Positions 22,561-35,408 of a stretch of DNA of 64,000 nt are shown here, one piece after another; position 1 is the stretch's first letter; each line of letters starts with the position of its first letter. The stretch lies in assembly GCA_022749755.1 (NCBI GenBank), contig CM040441.1, positions 4,778,741-4,842,740 on the forward strand, read 5' to 3'. Made by a program: the position numbers and the translations under genes. The DNA is from Azadirachta indica. Taxonomy: Eukaryota > Streptophyta > Magnoliopsida > Sapindales > Meliaceae. The notes below the pieces were generated by a model that saw only the letters and a program-made list of their open reading frames with translations, was not told where the DNA came from and did no database searches.

Positions 22561-23690
22561 TAATTTAGCGTGTCAAAGTTAAATTACTGTCACATATAAT
22601 TAATATAATTTATTTTTGCTTATTTGTTTGTTCTTGTAAAAATATCATGCATATAACCGCAGCACATTGATTTATATAATTAAATTTTTCTCTATTTACT
22701 ATATACGTATGCATGACTTTTGTCCTAGAGCTTTATCATTGGTTAATTGACTTATTTATGTTGTTGGGGTTGAAGATTGAGATGACAATTTTTCAAATAC
22801 CCTACTACTAGTTAACTAACTTAAATAAGAAAATCATCAAATGCAACAAAACCTCCACGGCCGTGGTTTTATAATTAAAATTAAAACTTGTTAAACTTTA
22901 ATATACAACTTTAATTACTCCTTTAGCCCTAATTTTATAATATTAAGTTTTTGAATTTATCTACTTTTTATATTAATAAAATTCATGTCATTAATTTTGT
23001 TTTTTAATTGTGCTTATTTTAATAAAATTTATGCTTTTAAATTCATTAATTTATGGTAGTAATACAACACCGTCACATCAACTTATAAATGAATTTACTT
23101 AAAAGCTTATATAATAATTTCATCTCTTACTTTACAAACTTACATAAATTACAACATTCGAAAAAACACATAAATTACATCATAAAAGTACCCAATTTAA
23201 CATGTTCAAAATATTTTGTTAAAGAGCATGTTTGATACCCTTTACTTTTAGATCTAATATTCCATTATTCTCTTAAATTTTCATTAATACTCTATCACCC
23301 CTTATTTTCATTTTCATTATGATTAAAAGTTATCCTTTAAGTATCAAGCGGAGATGATAAAGTATTAGGCAAAGCAGGGTATATTCAACATTTTCCCAGT
23401 TTGCCACAACCATAAACTCCACGACATCATAATGTTTTGTTGAAAACATTAAAGTATGTTGCCATAACCTACAAGAATGAATGGTAAAGAATGTCAATAA
23501 TAATCTCAGGAGTATAAAAAAGAATCATATACAAGTTCTGTGATTAATTTCTTTATTGATTGTCAATGTAAACAACTGGACTTTTTAATTTTAGGAATCA
23601 ACTACACTTTGTCAATGCAATAATTTTTTTAGTAATTTGATTTGGTCTGAGATGCCATTGTATTTACATTTGATTCCTACAAAATGCGGT
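22561..23690. other. AT-rich intergenic stretch
   Basis: No gene. There is a perfect 12-bp GC-rich palindrome (CCACGGCCGTGG) at 22855-22866. Around 23220-23380 the text 'gtttgataccctttactttt ... aagtatcaagcgg' suggests an old MITE, not resolved further. Confidence 0.4.
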
Positions 23691-23694
23691 ATTT

Positions 23695-23810
23695 CCTAAT
23701 TGAAAAATGCTTATTCGAAGATCCTGAACGTTGATTGCTGAACCACCCAGGAATTTCACTTCCAGGTACGCAAAAGTTGACTCCATATGGTGTAGCAATT
23801 TCCCGTATGT
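23695..23810 (-). pseudogene. TIR-NB-LRR C-JID exon relic A
   Basis: The minus strand reads 'GVNFCVPGSEIPGWFSNQRSGSS'-type sequence, abbreviated here to its key residues PGSEIP..FS.Q.SGSS. This is the start of the C-terminal jelly-roll/Ig-like domain (C-JID, post-LRR domain) of plant TIR-NB-LRR immune receptors. No LRR or NB-ARC homology was found next to it. Related pieces occur at 27305-27395 and 28950-29010 in the same orientation. Confidence 0.7.
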
Positions 23811-24300
23811 TGAAAATCATGAATTCTGATGTAATGAGTGTTGAATTTATTTTCACATTTAGTGGACTAGCATAATCATTCCTTTGATTTTCAGTTTAAT
23901 TGGATTAACCTATAACTAATACTAATGTCAAATATAATTGGAGCATATATCTTATATATATTTATTTGTGATATCCCATTTGTTAACAAGTCATTTTGAT
24001 ACAACTATAGTCAGAGGATAATGTTTTGGAACAAGTATGCATTAACTCATAATAGAATGGGTCATTTTAGTGCTTTTACACGAGAAGAAGTCCCTACTCT
24101 CACCCTATGTATAAGCTAAAGGCTGCAGGTTCAATGCATAATTATTTTCAACCTGAGAGTAGAAAAACCTCTACCAGTTTTCATAGAGATTTCCGTAACA
24201 CATTCTCACACCAATCACCTTTTATTGAGTAAGTATTGAAAGAAAAGGGAACGCAGAGAATAAATAGAAAGGAGCAAATATTATAGGTGTCCATATCTTT
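23811..24300. other. Intergenic spacer with a possible tRNA-derived piece
   Basis: No gene. Bases 24085-24150 ('ctctcaccctatgtataagctaaaggctgcaggttcaatgc') have a B-box-like 'ggttcaatgc' and could be a tRNA-derived SINE head, but no SINE tail or target duplication is visible. Confidence 0.25.
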
Positions 24301-25330
24301 TATTCAATCAAAAAACCAAAAAGTTAAAAAAAAAAAAAAAAGAAAAAAGCGACGAAAGAAAATTTGACAACAGAACTATAGAAAAGCTTACGGAAAATAG
24401 TAAAAGATATTAAGAAAAGGATTTCAATGGAGGCCGGCAAAGTTCTATCAAATATGTGAAGTAAATAGTAAAAAGACATTAAGGAATCCTTTCGTGATAA
24501 AACATTTGATTTAAAAAAATTTGTAAAGATAAAGGAGCCTTATTCCAGTTAAAACTTATTATTTGGACCGCAGAATACAGTAACATGAAAGGAAGAATAT
24601 AAAGAAAAACTGTAAATTTTCTCAAAGGTTTTCTATGATCTTTTTAGAACTTTGCTTTATGATTTCTATCTTCTATACTTTTTTGACATATAGTGCAATC
24701 ATGAAAAAAATTAGAAAAAAAATAAAAAAAGCATTTGACAAAGTCTAATAAGTAAATCCTTGCCGGTCAAAAATATAGTTTTCTAACAACTAACATTCAA
24801 TAATTAAACTCTCCATCATGTGAAAGAATGGGTTGCCTACGCCATTGGAGTCAAGCAAACACCTAACAGAGGTCCAAGAGCCCAATACTCACCTTGCCCA
24901 AACTAAAGAGCCTAACAACTGCTAACTAATGCAATGAGTATGAATTACTGCTTTCACAGGATCAATTCTTGGATGGAAGAGTTGTTTTCATTTTTCCTTT
25001 TTCAGATTTATAACTTAAATTTTTTCTTGTTTTAATTGGTTATTTTTTTAACTTAATGTTATAATTGCCAAGTTTTTAAACATATTTAAAACAACAAATT
25101 GACTGAAATTGAATTAAAATCAGACAAAAAAGAACAATAAATCAAAATATACATGCACACAAATCAATTACTTTTAATAAATATCCACTCTGAGGTATAT
25201 TTGGAATTAAAATACTATAGCTTTAAAACTACATCTGTTGTAAAAGTGAGCTCTAAATTTTAAGTATTAATAAGAAAATTGGTGAGTCTCACAAAAACTT
25301 AATTTTACTAAAAAAATTTTTTTAACTTTA
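24301..25330. repeat. Segments duplicated elsewhere in the window
   Basis: Three parts match other places. Bases 24541-24610 match about 53230-53300. Bases 24620-24920 match 31480-31560 plus 32340-32480, where a MITE splits them. Bases 24940-25320 match 56000-56390 ('gctttcacaagatcaa', 'gatggaagag.tgttttcattt', 'aaacatatttaaaacaacaaa'). No coding sequence is conserved. These are duplicated flanks of the TIR-NB-LRR relics or an unrecognised repeat family. Confidence 0.6.
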
Positions 25331-27304
25331 CTTTCAAATTAAAGTGATCAAAAATACCAAATATATTCTAAATATATTCAGTAAAGGAATTCTAATAATA
25401 GTCTTCCCATATCCAAAAAATGGTTTAAAACTAATTAAGAAGCAAACAACAAAGATTGACAATTGTCAGTACAAAGGCAAAATTTTGTTGCTTCGATTTG
25501 TAAACAAAACTAAATCGAGTACAGGGAAAAAGGGAGGGTGTAGTTAATTGGTCATAGTTGGTGAATTATATATTATTATTTTTTAAATATTCTCCAAGCC
25601 TGAACTGAAGCAGTAACATCAATAAACAAATAGAGAAGAACAATCTACTCATCTCGTTTAACATTCATACAGGATTAGTGTTTGGATTTCTTGACATAAT
25701 TATTAACAAATAGGTCTATATTCATTCTGGATCAAAATACTATATTTTTTGTATTTAACATGAATTAATAAACACTGCATGCAAACCCAAATTGCACCAA
25801 ATTGTAATAAAGCTTGTATTTTATCTGATTCTGTTCTTGTATATAAGCTAAAGTTCATGTATGGGTCTTGAACATATGAATACATGTACAACACTTATCT
25901 CTCTAGATTTTAAAACCTTATGATAAAGGGCAAGGTAAAGAAATATGGTAATACGGGAAAACCAAATGCATCGTTTATCATTTAAAAAGTTAGCTCTTCA
26001 GAACTTTCTCTTGGAGTAATTTTAGTATTTAAATCATGATATTTGTAAGTACAACTCACACATCCTGGTTGTAGTTAATTGATTCAGAAGTGTTTAATTT
26101 TATTCTTAACTAAATCCAAATTACTTGCATCTAATTAATGTTGAACTTTTTGTTAGCAGTAGATCAGCAATTCCCGTGAACATAATATCCCAAAATTCTT
26201 TGCAGTTAATTATCAAAAATAATTAAATAAAATGAGTTATTAGCCAATACAAAAGGATGTTTTAAATAATAATTGTCAAAGTCATTTAATTATCAGGTAT
26301 TTTAGTTGTTATATTTTCAAAATTAAACTCCAATACGATAAATACAAAGGAACTTTTTTAATAGTACTTCATCATAATTTTTTTAAGCATGCAATCTCCA
26401 AGCTAATGATAAATAGCTTAGCATCATTGATCATTAAAAAATTTAGTTGCAATTGGAAGAATTGATGAAGCAAATTAATTTTTTTTTTTTGGTTTTCATT
26501 TTATTTGTGATTTGACAGGTCTTTAGTTCTTTGCTTGGTTTTTTAAATTAAATATACAATGGAGAAAAAAATACCGACAACTGGAAAATGAAATTTGACC
26601 GATCAATTGGGTTTGATTGGATCTTCAATTTTGAAAAATCGCTGTTCAATTTTCTCATTGAGAATCAAGTATTGTATTGCCCGATTTTTAATTTTAGGTT
26701 AAAAAACGTAAAGTAACATTTTGATTAAAAATTATAATTGGAAAATTTTTGTTGATTGAATTTTAAATTTTAAATTAAAAATATTTCGTTCGCAACTCGT
26801 TTCAGTCATGATTTATTTTATGATCTTCTTTATTTGAAAATATAACTACTTTACTATTTTCTTGGAAGTATTAATTGCTGTTATTAAGCAAAATCTTGGT
26901 TTTCCCAGTACTGACTTTTAAATTCATTGTCAGCATCATGCTTATGAAAATTTAATCAAAAATTATGAATTGGTATCATAAAAAATTAATTAAATTAATT
27001 TACAAGCCAATTGCTAGCAATTTATTTTTTAATATTCATTTGTTCCCTAAACAGAGTGCTCTGTTCGTGCATAATAAAAGTAATTGCTACATTTTTTTCA
27101 ATTACGAGTATTTGGAAGCATTTTCAAACAACAAAATTGATTCATTCATTCAAGCAGAGATCCATGCAATGACATCTCAAAACAAAGCAGATGGAAATGA
27201 AATTCAAAATCAATTAGGAAAGCCTTTCATTTGGGGACTCTCTTTTTTACTCCTTGAATGCGAATCTTCAATTGATTAATTATCTTAAACACTGAAACAA
27301 TGAA
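25331..27304. other. AT-rich intergenic stretch
   Basis: Several short open frames occur (for example 25344-25547 and 26965-27279), but none has a recognisable domain or a paralogue in the window. I see no gene. Confidence 0.4.
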
Positions 27305-27395
27305 AATCCCGAACTTTCATAGCTGAAGCAATCTGGAATTTCACTTCCAGAAAAAGAAATGCTGAATTGATGTGGTACATCAAACTCCTGCAACA
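27305..27395 (-). pseudogene. TIR-NB-LRR C-JID exon relic B
   Basis: On the minus strand the sequence reads H.FSISFSGSEIPDCFSYESSG, the opening of a C-JID domain. It is clearly related to the other relics at 23695 and 28950. The frame breaks downstream and nothing else of the receptor is recognisable. Confidence 0.7.
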
Positions 27396-28440
27396 CATAT
27401 AACAATCATTAATTCTCGAGTGATGAATACAATAAGATATCTCTGTATGAATTTTTGCTATGACTATCGGCTACATTATACGCAGTTTCATTTGTGACAT
27501 AAATTTCTCAATGGATGTCCTCATTTTGAAGATTTTGTCCTTAAACTGAGAGCATAGCCAAACAAGGATGTATTGCGATAAAGAATGAATTCAATTCAAG
27601 ATACAAACCTATTGTTCTGCAAGCGATCATGAGTCTACACAAGAGTTTTGGTGCCTCCATTAACAACATCATGATCTTGAGTCTTCTTCATCAGTTGAAA
27701 GAGATAGACTTTCTTAAAGTAGAGAATTAAATTCAAAAAGCAAGAAAATGTAGGGATTTAAAAAAAAAAAAAGAAAAGATATTACATGTCATAATAAACC
27801 ACAACCTTAAATTAAACAGAGCAGGGAAATCAAGCTTGTTCAAAGAAGTTGATTCACAAATAAAATAAAAGTTATGTTTTTAGTGTAATCATGTTCTTGT
27901 TAATATGCAAACTGTATAAGAAGATGAAGCTACCTTAATTTTATATCTGAATTTTCAATTCCGTAATCCAGCTGAAAATGGTTATTCCAAATTTATATAG
28001 CGTAAATGTTCTGGTTACGTTTTCTGTTTAGTAATTTAGAAGAGTTTCTTTGTTCAATATGATTGGAAAGAACAGTGATTTTTGTATATTTGTAATTCGG
28101 CAATGGGAAAGTAAACTTTTTCTATTAAATTTGCAGATTAAGAGAACAGTAATTGACAAACACTGCAAAAAGTTCAAATTCAAGAAGAATGTAATAGAGC
28201 ATTATGGAGTGTTAGTTAGATCTCTGCAAATTCTCTTGGGCTTTCTTTCGTTTATAATTCCAGTTAGTTGCCTCAAGTTAATCGTACCTTCAACAACTAT
28301 CAAGGGGTAGAAACAAATTAACCTTGAAGTACTTTGATAAATTGAATCAGAAAAGCTATAATCAATGCACTATAATTAAAATGACCAAACGTACGTACCT
28401 GAAGTTATTCGGATCTCCACAGACAATTAAAGTCAAGCCC
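27396..28440. other. Spacer between TIR-NB-LRR relics
   Basis: No gene recognised. Open frames such as 28050-28310 have no domain. Confidence 0.4.
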
Positions 28441-31420
28441 TAAGCAATGAAATATTTCAGAAAGAAAGGAGCTGTGTTGCTGAGGACCGTTGTGCTTCTG
28501 CTGGCCTTCTATTGGAATTCATTATGCAATTTCCTGCATTCCTCCTCAGTTGGTGGTACGATACTTACAATAAAAGTGCTGGGTTTTGTCTCAATAGAAT
28601 GTGCATATACTGGACATACCCCCGCAACATTTCACCTCTACTCCTTCTCCGTGGACAAGGGAGAAATCAAGTGAGAAGGATGTATGGTGGTCTAAATCAG
28701 GTAAACAAGGATCAAATTCCAGACAGACATGATCAGTGTAAATTTTGTAGTCGTCAGATGTCATAATCCAAGATCTGCGTTGTAACCAACCAACTTTCAT
28801 GGTTTTAAAACCGTAACTACATTGGACTCCAATATACACACCAGGCTCAGAAACATCTTCAATTGCAATAACAACACAAAGAGTAAATCCAATGAAGCTT
28901 TTGTTACAGCAAAGCTATGGCAGTTGAATAGTTATTGAAGATCCTAAACTTTGATTGCTGAAACACTCAGGAATTCTATTTCCAGGTAAACTAATGCTGA
29001 AACCATCTGGAAAATAACTATCTACCGGTAATTTAAAAATCACGAATTATGATATGATATAAGCAGAAGACAGATATATAAAGAGAATGTTACGAACCTG
29101 TTCATAGAATTTTCTCAGAGATGTAGTTGCCATATGTTGAATCCTTACTTGTGAATCTGCCAAAACGTTGTTGTTTGTGTTTTCGTTTAATTTCGTGCAA
29201 GTAGCGAAGTCTGAAATGTTACGATCTCTGAGCTCCTTGTCACGTTGTTTGAATAATTTATCCAGGATGGATGTATCTTATTCATCCAAACGTTACGGAA
29301 GCTCTGGTAACGATTGGAGCTGCTTGCAATTCGTTGATTGTAGACAATGTAGACCTAGTGGAAGCTCTGGCAATGATTAAAGCATATTGCAGTTGCTCAA
29401 GATAAGATCATCCAGGTTAGACAGTTGCTTGATACTTGTAGGCAAACTTTCAAAGTTATTTCCCTATAGACTTAACCATCTCAAAGAGGATAGACAGTCA
29501 ATATGCTGCGGTATTTCTTTCATATCACAGTAATCTATTGTCAGTTTTTCCAGAGAATAAAAACTTGATAATGGAGGCAATACAAAACCTCTGCATCTAG
29601 AAAAATGAAGATATCCAATTTCGTTTAAATTTCTGTTGAAGTGTGGTATTTGGGTGATGGCTCATTTACTTGCACAGATGCCAAAGCAAATTATGAAGCT
29701 TGGAGCAACCTGTCAAATTCAAATCTTCTAGTCCTACATTTTCAATTGAAGATGGTAACTCCATAATCGTTGTGGATTGTAATCCAATAAGTGTTCAACG
29801 CTTCATTTTCTCTAAGATCTCTGGAAAACTCTCAAGCTTTGAGCAGTTAGGAAGCCAAAGCTCTTGAAGAGATTTCAACTTACGAATGCTAGTTGGAAGA
29901 ATCTTCAGCCTTGCACAAGAGCTCATATCTAAAATTTTAAGATCAGTTAGACTCTCAACTGATGAGGGAACTCCTTCAATTGTTGTCCCGCTTAAATTTA
30001 GCTCCATTATTTTTCCTGAGATCTCTGGAAATTCTGTGAGATTGACAGTTATGGACAAATCAATGGCTATTGGAGCTCTAATATGAATGTTGCGTGGAAA
30101 ACACTAAGATTTTTGCAGCCATTCAAATGCAAGATCACATGTTGTTGAAATTCTGAATGTACGAAGGAATGCAAGGAAATTTCACACAATTCAAAAGATT
30201 CAGTGTCAAAGGGTTTGGAATCTTAATGAGATATTGTGAGCAATGAAAATTAATATATTTTAACTTGAAAGCTTGCTGTAAAATAATATAAATAATCACT
30301 CAAATAAAAGATTCTCACGATTAAAGTTAAAATAAAAAGCACATTTTATTAGGTGACATATAATACCTTTTCTTCTTCGCAAAGTTGTTCAATTTTGTTA
30401 TAAGATAGGCGAAGTCTAATAAGATTCCCCGGATTAAAATCATTTGGTAATCTGTTAAAAAAATATTCATGCCAATAAAGATATCTCAATTCATCTTAAA
30501 GATATTCAAGATCTTCAAAAAGATAAACTTTTGATCTCATATTCGACACATTCCGATGCTCGGGCAAATAAAATTTTAGCATTCTTAGAGTAATCGTCTT
30601 TGCAAAGGCTATCTATATTTTTGTCTTTTATTTTTGACAGATCAAGAATATGCTTTTAACTGAATCGATACCCTAATAAACAAAAGAAAGAATAATGAAT
30701 AAGCAAATATGGTGAAATATAGAAAATTATTCTTATATACTGTCAATAGAATACATACGATTTGATTCTTTATCCAAATTTTTGTATAAAAAATGAAAGT
30801 AAATAAAGCTATTCAGGCTCTTGATTACTTATTTTTATTTAGTACATGATAAATATTCTTATGATCCCACAACCTGTTACGTTTTCCTAGCTTCTCTTCT
30901 AATTCTTGGCAAACAATTTTTCAACCCATTTTTTGTAATAAATCATGCATTTTTAACATGCTGTTGTCTAATATTTTTAGAAGTGATTTATCAACTAGGA
31001 CATCCAATGCACAATATGTCGAATAAAGGTCATCAAAATTTTATTTCACGTAGTCTTTATCATATCCCTTGAAAAACTATGCAATGTCAAGAAAAATATT
31101 TTTCATTGACCAGCTTAGTTTGTCGTGAATGATCTTTAAAACACTATAAATATCAGGCTCAAAATCAATTTTAAATTGTCCAATACATTTTCCTAATCTT
31201 CTTTGCTCTTAGGACGAAAGAAGGAACCCAACACCTTAAGAGCTAGTGGATTGCCATCAGCATACTCTACTGGTCTCTGTGATAGCATGATAAAATCTGT
31301 AGAGCGATGGTTTTGTTTAAAGGAAAAATTACAAAAATGCTCAAGAGATTCATGATAGTGTAATCCTTTAACTTGATCTACATGGTTCACATTATATTTT
31401 CTCAAGAACTTGTTAAGGAA
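28441..31420 (-). pseudogene. TIR-NB-LRR receptor pseudogene: end of NB-ARC, LRRs, C-JID
   Basis: TIR-NB-LRR proteins are intracellular immune receptors. Read right to left: 31193-31420 is late NB-ARC ('EHFCNFSFKQNH', then GNPLALKVLGSFF, the GLPL motif, and KSKED). 30800-31190 is frameshifted ARC2/winged-helix sequence ('KNIFLDIA', 'LDVLVDKSLLKIL'). 30380-30620 opens the LRRs ('NMTNLRMLKFYLPEH', 'ELRYLYWHEY', 'LPNDFNPGNLI'). 29380-30058 holds LRRs such as PSSVESLTDLKILDMSSC and 'LPTSIKQLSNLDDLILSNC'. 28950-29010 is PGNRIPECFSNQS and 28600-28850 is the rest of C-JID ('GVEVKCCGG'). TIR and P-loop are missing, and stops and frameshifts are frequent. Not functional. Confidence 0.85.
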
Positions 31421-31593
31421 TTTCAATTTATAAATGATTTGAGTATAAAACTAACATAAATATAAACACAAATTTTTTCATGGGTTTTCTATGATTTTCT
31501 TTGAGCTTCTATATTTTTAAAAGTGGAATCATGAAAAAATTAGAACAAAACAAAAGGCATTTGACAAAGTTAAAAAAATAAATAAATATATAA
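31421..31593. repeat. Duplicated flank, left part (split by a MITE)
   Basis: Bases 31480-31565 ('ggttttctatgat', 'tagaa.aaaa', 'gcatttgacaaagt') match 24620-24755. The match resumes after the MITE at about 32345. Confidence 0.7.
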
Positions 31594-32339
31594 GAGATAA
31601 AAGCCCTTTTATTCCCAAAGGTGACCTAATACGCTTAAAAGTTTTTGTGGTCTTAAAAATACCCTTAAAACTCCCAATTTATTGTCAAATGACTATAATA
31701 TTCCAATATAAATAGTTATTTAAAAAATTAACGAATAAATCTCTAAAATTTGAGAAAATATAATGTATTTTACATAAAATGCATTGAAATAAACAAAAAT
31801 ATTATTCTAATAATATATTAATAAAATGATTGTATTTATTTACTTATAAGAAATTAAATTAAAATATAAACAGTATTGTACTTACTTGTGAGAAATTAAA
31901 AAAAATAAATTATCATTTTTAATTATTAGAAATTAAATTAATTAAAGTATAAATAAATATTAATTTATTAATACAATATAGATTTATAAATTTATGTATT
32001 TTACAGCATTTTTATAATAAATTATATTGTAATTTAAATAAAATATATGTGTATAGATTTATAATATAAATAAAATAATAAAAATATAAATTTATAATGT
32101 AATCAATGTAACATAAAATAATAATATTATTTATTTGATTAATGTATTGTACATAAATATATCGTAATTTTCTTAAATTTTAAAGATTTATTTATTTATT
32201 TATTTCTCTTAAATAACTATTATTATATAAGGACATACTTATCATTTGTTAATAAATTAGGATTTTAAGAGTATTTTTAAAATCATTAAAACTTATAAGA
32301 ATATTAAACTAAACCTTTAAACTAAAAAAACTTTTACCC
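31594..32339. mobile_element. AT-rich MITE with ~105-bp terminal inverted repeats, about 746 bp
   Basis: The left arm 31594-31705 ('gataaaagccctttt ... cttaaaaatacccttaaaa') is inverted in 32235-32339 (reverse complement 'gggtaaaagtttttt ... tttaaaaatactcttaaaa'). The paralogous region around 24745-24775 runs without this insert, so it is an empty site. The interior is almost entirely A/T with no coding capacity. Long inverted ends starting GRG(A)TAAAA suggest a Mutator-type MITE, but a 9-bp target duplication could not be recognised in the AT-rich flanks. Confidence 0.75.
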
Positions 32340-32820
32340 ATATACAAATTTTAGCTGGTCAAATATTGTTTTCTAATAACTAATATTCAGTAAACTATCC
32401 ATGTTGAAAGAAATGGGCTACCTAAAAGAGGTTCCTGAGCCCAACACTCACCTAGCCCAATTTGAAGAGCCTAACAATTGTCAACTCATAGTCGAAAACA
32501 AAGAAAACAATAAAATGTTGCTGTAGAATCAGCTACTATTGTGATCGTATGCACAACAATTACAAGACTTTCAGATGGAGTTTTAAGGGTGATGATTGAG
32601 CAGTTCGTTTTGTTTAGTATAGTACAACTTACGATTAGTACATTAGGGAATATGATGCAATTACATTTTTATCCATTACCACTTCACTTTAACTATTTAC
32701 CACATTGCCACTGACTGCTATAATCGTTGTTGACTGCTACTTTTGATCACCATTAGTTTCAATGTAAATACTATTAGAATTCTCATTGAACACTCTATAC
32801 AATGATGGAGCAAAGGGATC
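32340..32820. repeat. Duplicated flank, right part, plus a Copia-like fragment
   Basis: Bases 32345-32480 ('ggtcaaatattgttttctaataactaatattca', 'gaaatgggctacctaaa', 'gcccaacactcacctagccc') match 24765-24920. Bases 32690-32815 match 8371-8490, the truncated end of the Copia gag remnant. No gene. Confidence 0.55.
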
Positions 32821-32854
32821 TATTCAACTAATATTCCATATAATTAAAATTAAA

Positions 32855-33243
32855 GTAAGGCAAAAATAATCAACCAAATCAAATCGAACTGTTCGGTTCG
32901 ATCAAGTCGGTTATAAAAGTAAGTTTGGTTTTGAGCTAATTGATCTGATTGATTTTTAACTAAATCCGAATCAAAATTGATTGTAACATTTCATATAAAC
33001 CTCTCATTTTTATAAAAATATATAAAAAATTTATAATTATTTACATAAATTCATATAAAAATAAAAAAAAGTTATTATAAATTTTAAAAATTATTATATA
33101 GCTTAGGAATTCTTATAAAAATATCTAAAAATTAAAAATTTTTCGGTTCTGTTCAATTCGATTCGATTTCATAATTAATTTATTTCAGGTTCAATTTAAT
33201 TTCTATGAAAACAAAATCGAGCTCGATTTTGCACACTCTTAGT
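32855..33243. mobile_element. MITE-like element of the GGTTCGATT type
   Basis: The left end 'aatcaaatcgaactgttcggttcgatc' and right part 'tcggttctgttcaattcgattcgattt...atcgagctcgattttgcacactctta' are inverted relatives around an AT-rich centre. It shares layout with 10565-11045. The end 'ttttgcacactctta' resembles the TAAGGGTGTGCAAAA terminus of common plant hAT-like elements, but the left terminus is decayed. Confidence 0.45.
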
Positions 33244-34185
33244 TAAAATCACAAAGAACAAGCTAAGGAAGAGATGTTGACAATCCTAAAAGATCATGCC
33301 AAAGAGCTTTGCAATGGTGTAGAGAGGTGGAAGCATAGATGAAAGAAATTTGACAAACCATCAAGTTGTGCTTGAATCATAATCTGTTGAGCTGTGAAAG
33401 AAATAATTGTAGGATCACAGGTTTATTGTTATTTAAAATCCTTATATTGGCAAGCGAAGCATCCCTAATATTATGGATAAGAAATCGGAGATTATGAGAA
33501 TGCTAGAGCATAGGAGGAAAAGCATCCAAAAGCACCATTAGTTCAGCTATAAAGAGAATATCGAGAAAATTAAATGGGATTCGCAGAAATTTCAGAGTTC
33601 TATTTTGCATGACGAGTTACCAATTATACCTGTAATATTCCAAAAGAATACTTTCATTGAAACTTTCTTTTTCTTTTGCGGCCTCGAGTAAGGATGAAGG
33701 AAGCCTTCTTCGTAGTATTTGGGCCTGAACAATGTCTGCTAGTGATGACAAGGGTAAAACCCTCATTGTCTACGTCTTTGGTCAAATCAGTAGAAGCATC
33801 TGCCTTTATCATCCGTTTGTGTTTCGCCAGCATAAGCTCTTCAAATCCCACGAATCAGCAATCTTATGTTCCTGTTTGTAATGGAATCAAGCTCTTCAAA
33901 CAAGACGATCCCTTGTTGCATTGTCTATTCTTTCTCCATGGCCCTTGTGATGAATTTGTATCATCCTAAAAAAATAAACCAATTTATTTATTAATTAGCT
34001 CATGAATTTAATTGTACATTCTTATATCCTAATAATTAAAAAATCAATACCATTAATGATCTCTAGCAGTGAATTTGTTTGATTGGTAATATACTGCTAT
34101 GAACTTTAAAAAGTATTCAATCTTCCAAACACCCTTATATATAACTGGTTGTAGATGTGTTTTTGATCATTGATATGCATTTTTC
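33244..34185. other. No recognised gene
   Basis: Two overlapping open frames exist at 33654-33969 (97 codons on + and 65 on -), with more G/C than the surroundings. I could not connect either to a family. The area could be transposon debris or a gene fragment. Confidence 0.3.
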
Positions 34186-34189
34186 TTTG

Positions 34190-35060
34190 GCAATGTTTCT
34201 TTCTTTAACAAAGACTTCTGCTCCAAAAACACGTGTCTTTCACTGGGTATCCACTGAAAGCGTCGTTGAAGTCTTTGAAGTGGGGATGAAATGATCAAAA
34301 CCCCATTCATACTTCAATTTATGAAACCTTCTTTCCTTCCCATGGCATCTAGCTACGGTTGACAAGATCACTAGAAAAATTAATGTTTCTTTATTTAAGT
34401 CCTAAAAATTTTAGGAAAATTTTCATTTATGATCACTATTTACACTCCAAATTCAAAAGTAATCATTGTTCGTAATTGTGTTAAAAAATGGCTAACTAAA
34501 AATTTTTTGAACGAAAGTATCTTTATAACTAATTTTCTACAAACAAACTTTCTTTGTGCTAAAAAGTACTTTTTCTAATAAAAATAATTTTTTTTTGTGT
34601 TAGAAAGCATACTTTGAGCACCAAAAAACTTTCTTCGTATTGGAAAGTCCATTTTCTAGCAAGCAAAAAGTTTTTTTTTTTTGTACTAAAAAGTATATTA
34701 CATGTGAAAAACTGGTCATAAGTACATCTTTATTCAAAATTTATTGTAGGAGTCATTTTTTAACACAATTGTAAATATTGATCATTTATAAATTTAGGAT
34801 GTAAATACTGATCATAAATGAAAATATTTTAAAATTTGTGCAAACTAAACGAAAAAAGAAAGTATTAACCTTAAAGAGTCAAGAACTGGTCACTGTTCTG
34901 ATCAAGTAAAAACAGGCGAAAAACTGCATGGATTTCCTGATCAGAATAGAAGCAATTAGTATTTGACATATGGAGAGAGAGATGTGGTCTTTTCACGATA
35001 TTGCTTTTATTTCCTATTGGGTAGAAAACAAGTTTCCTACAACACTCAATCATCATGAAT
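34190..35060 (-). pseudogene. MATH-domain protein pseudogene (two exon relics)
   Basis: MATH (meprin/TRAF-homology) proteins of plants often act as substrate adaptors or in stress responses. The minus strand at 34871-35056 reads KLVFYPIGNKSNIVK, then a HLSL strand and 'EIHAVFRLFLLDQNSDQFLT', the core of a plant MATH domain. At 34190-34345 it reads 'EWGFDHFIP' and 'VFGAEVFVKERN', the second half, with a frameshift between (the expected GY.V.DTC is in another frame). About 520 bp of AT-rich sequence, possibly an intron, separates them. The second MATH repeat and any N-terminus are missing. Confidence 0.75.
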
Positions 35061-35085
35061 TCAACAACAGAGAAAACATAGTTGA

Positions 35086-35374
35086 TATACGATTAAGTTA
35101 ATTATTTAATATTATGTGAATTTACCACTTTTATTTTCCAAACTCATATTTCTCTTCTTCATTATTCTACGCAAATGAAAACGACTGTGTTTTGAGAATA
35201 TAATGTGCTGATGGCACTTGTGAAATTGACCTTGCAATTACTGTAAAAGTTTGAAGTAAATGTGAAAATAAGTTAAAAAAACAATGCATATATGTGACAA
35301 TTACAAACACAAAGGAAAAGAGTAAGAGAGAAAGCATTATATTTAAACAGTTGACTTGATCATCATCATCATCA

Positions 35375-35408
<34 letters not shown>

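Noticed and set aside
24085..24160. tRNA gene or SINE
   Set aside because: Only a B-box-like 'ggttcaatgc'; no cloverleaf, no A-box at proper spacing, no tail or target duplication.
33654..33969. Overlapping open frames on both strands as a possible gene
   Set aside because: No recognisable family, no splice context, and low complexity at one end. Left unassigned.
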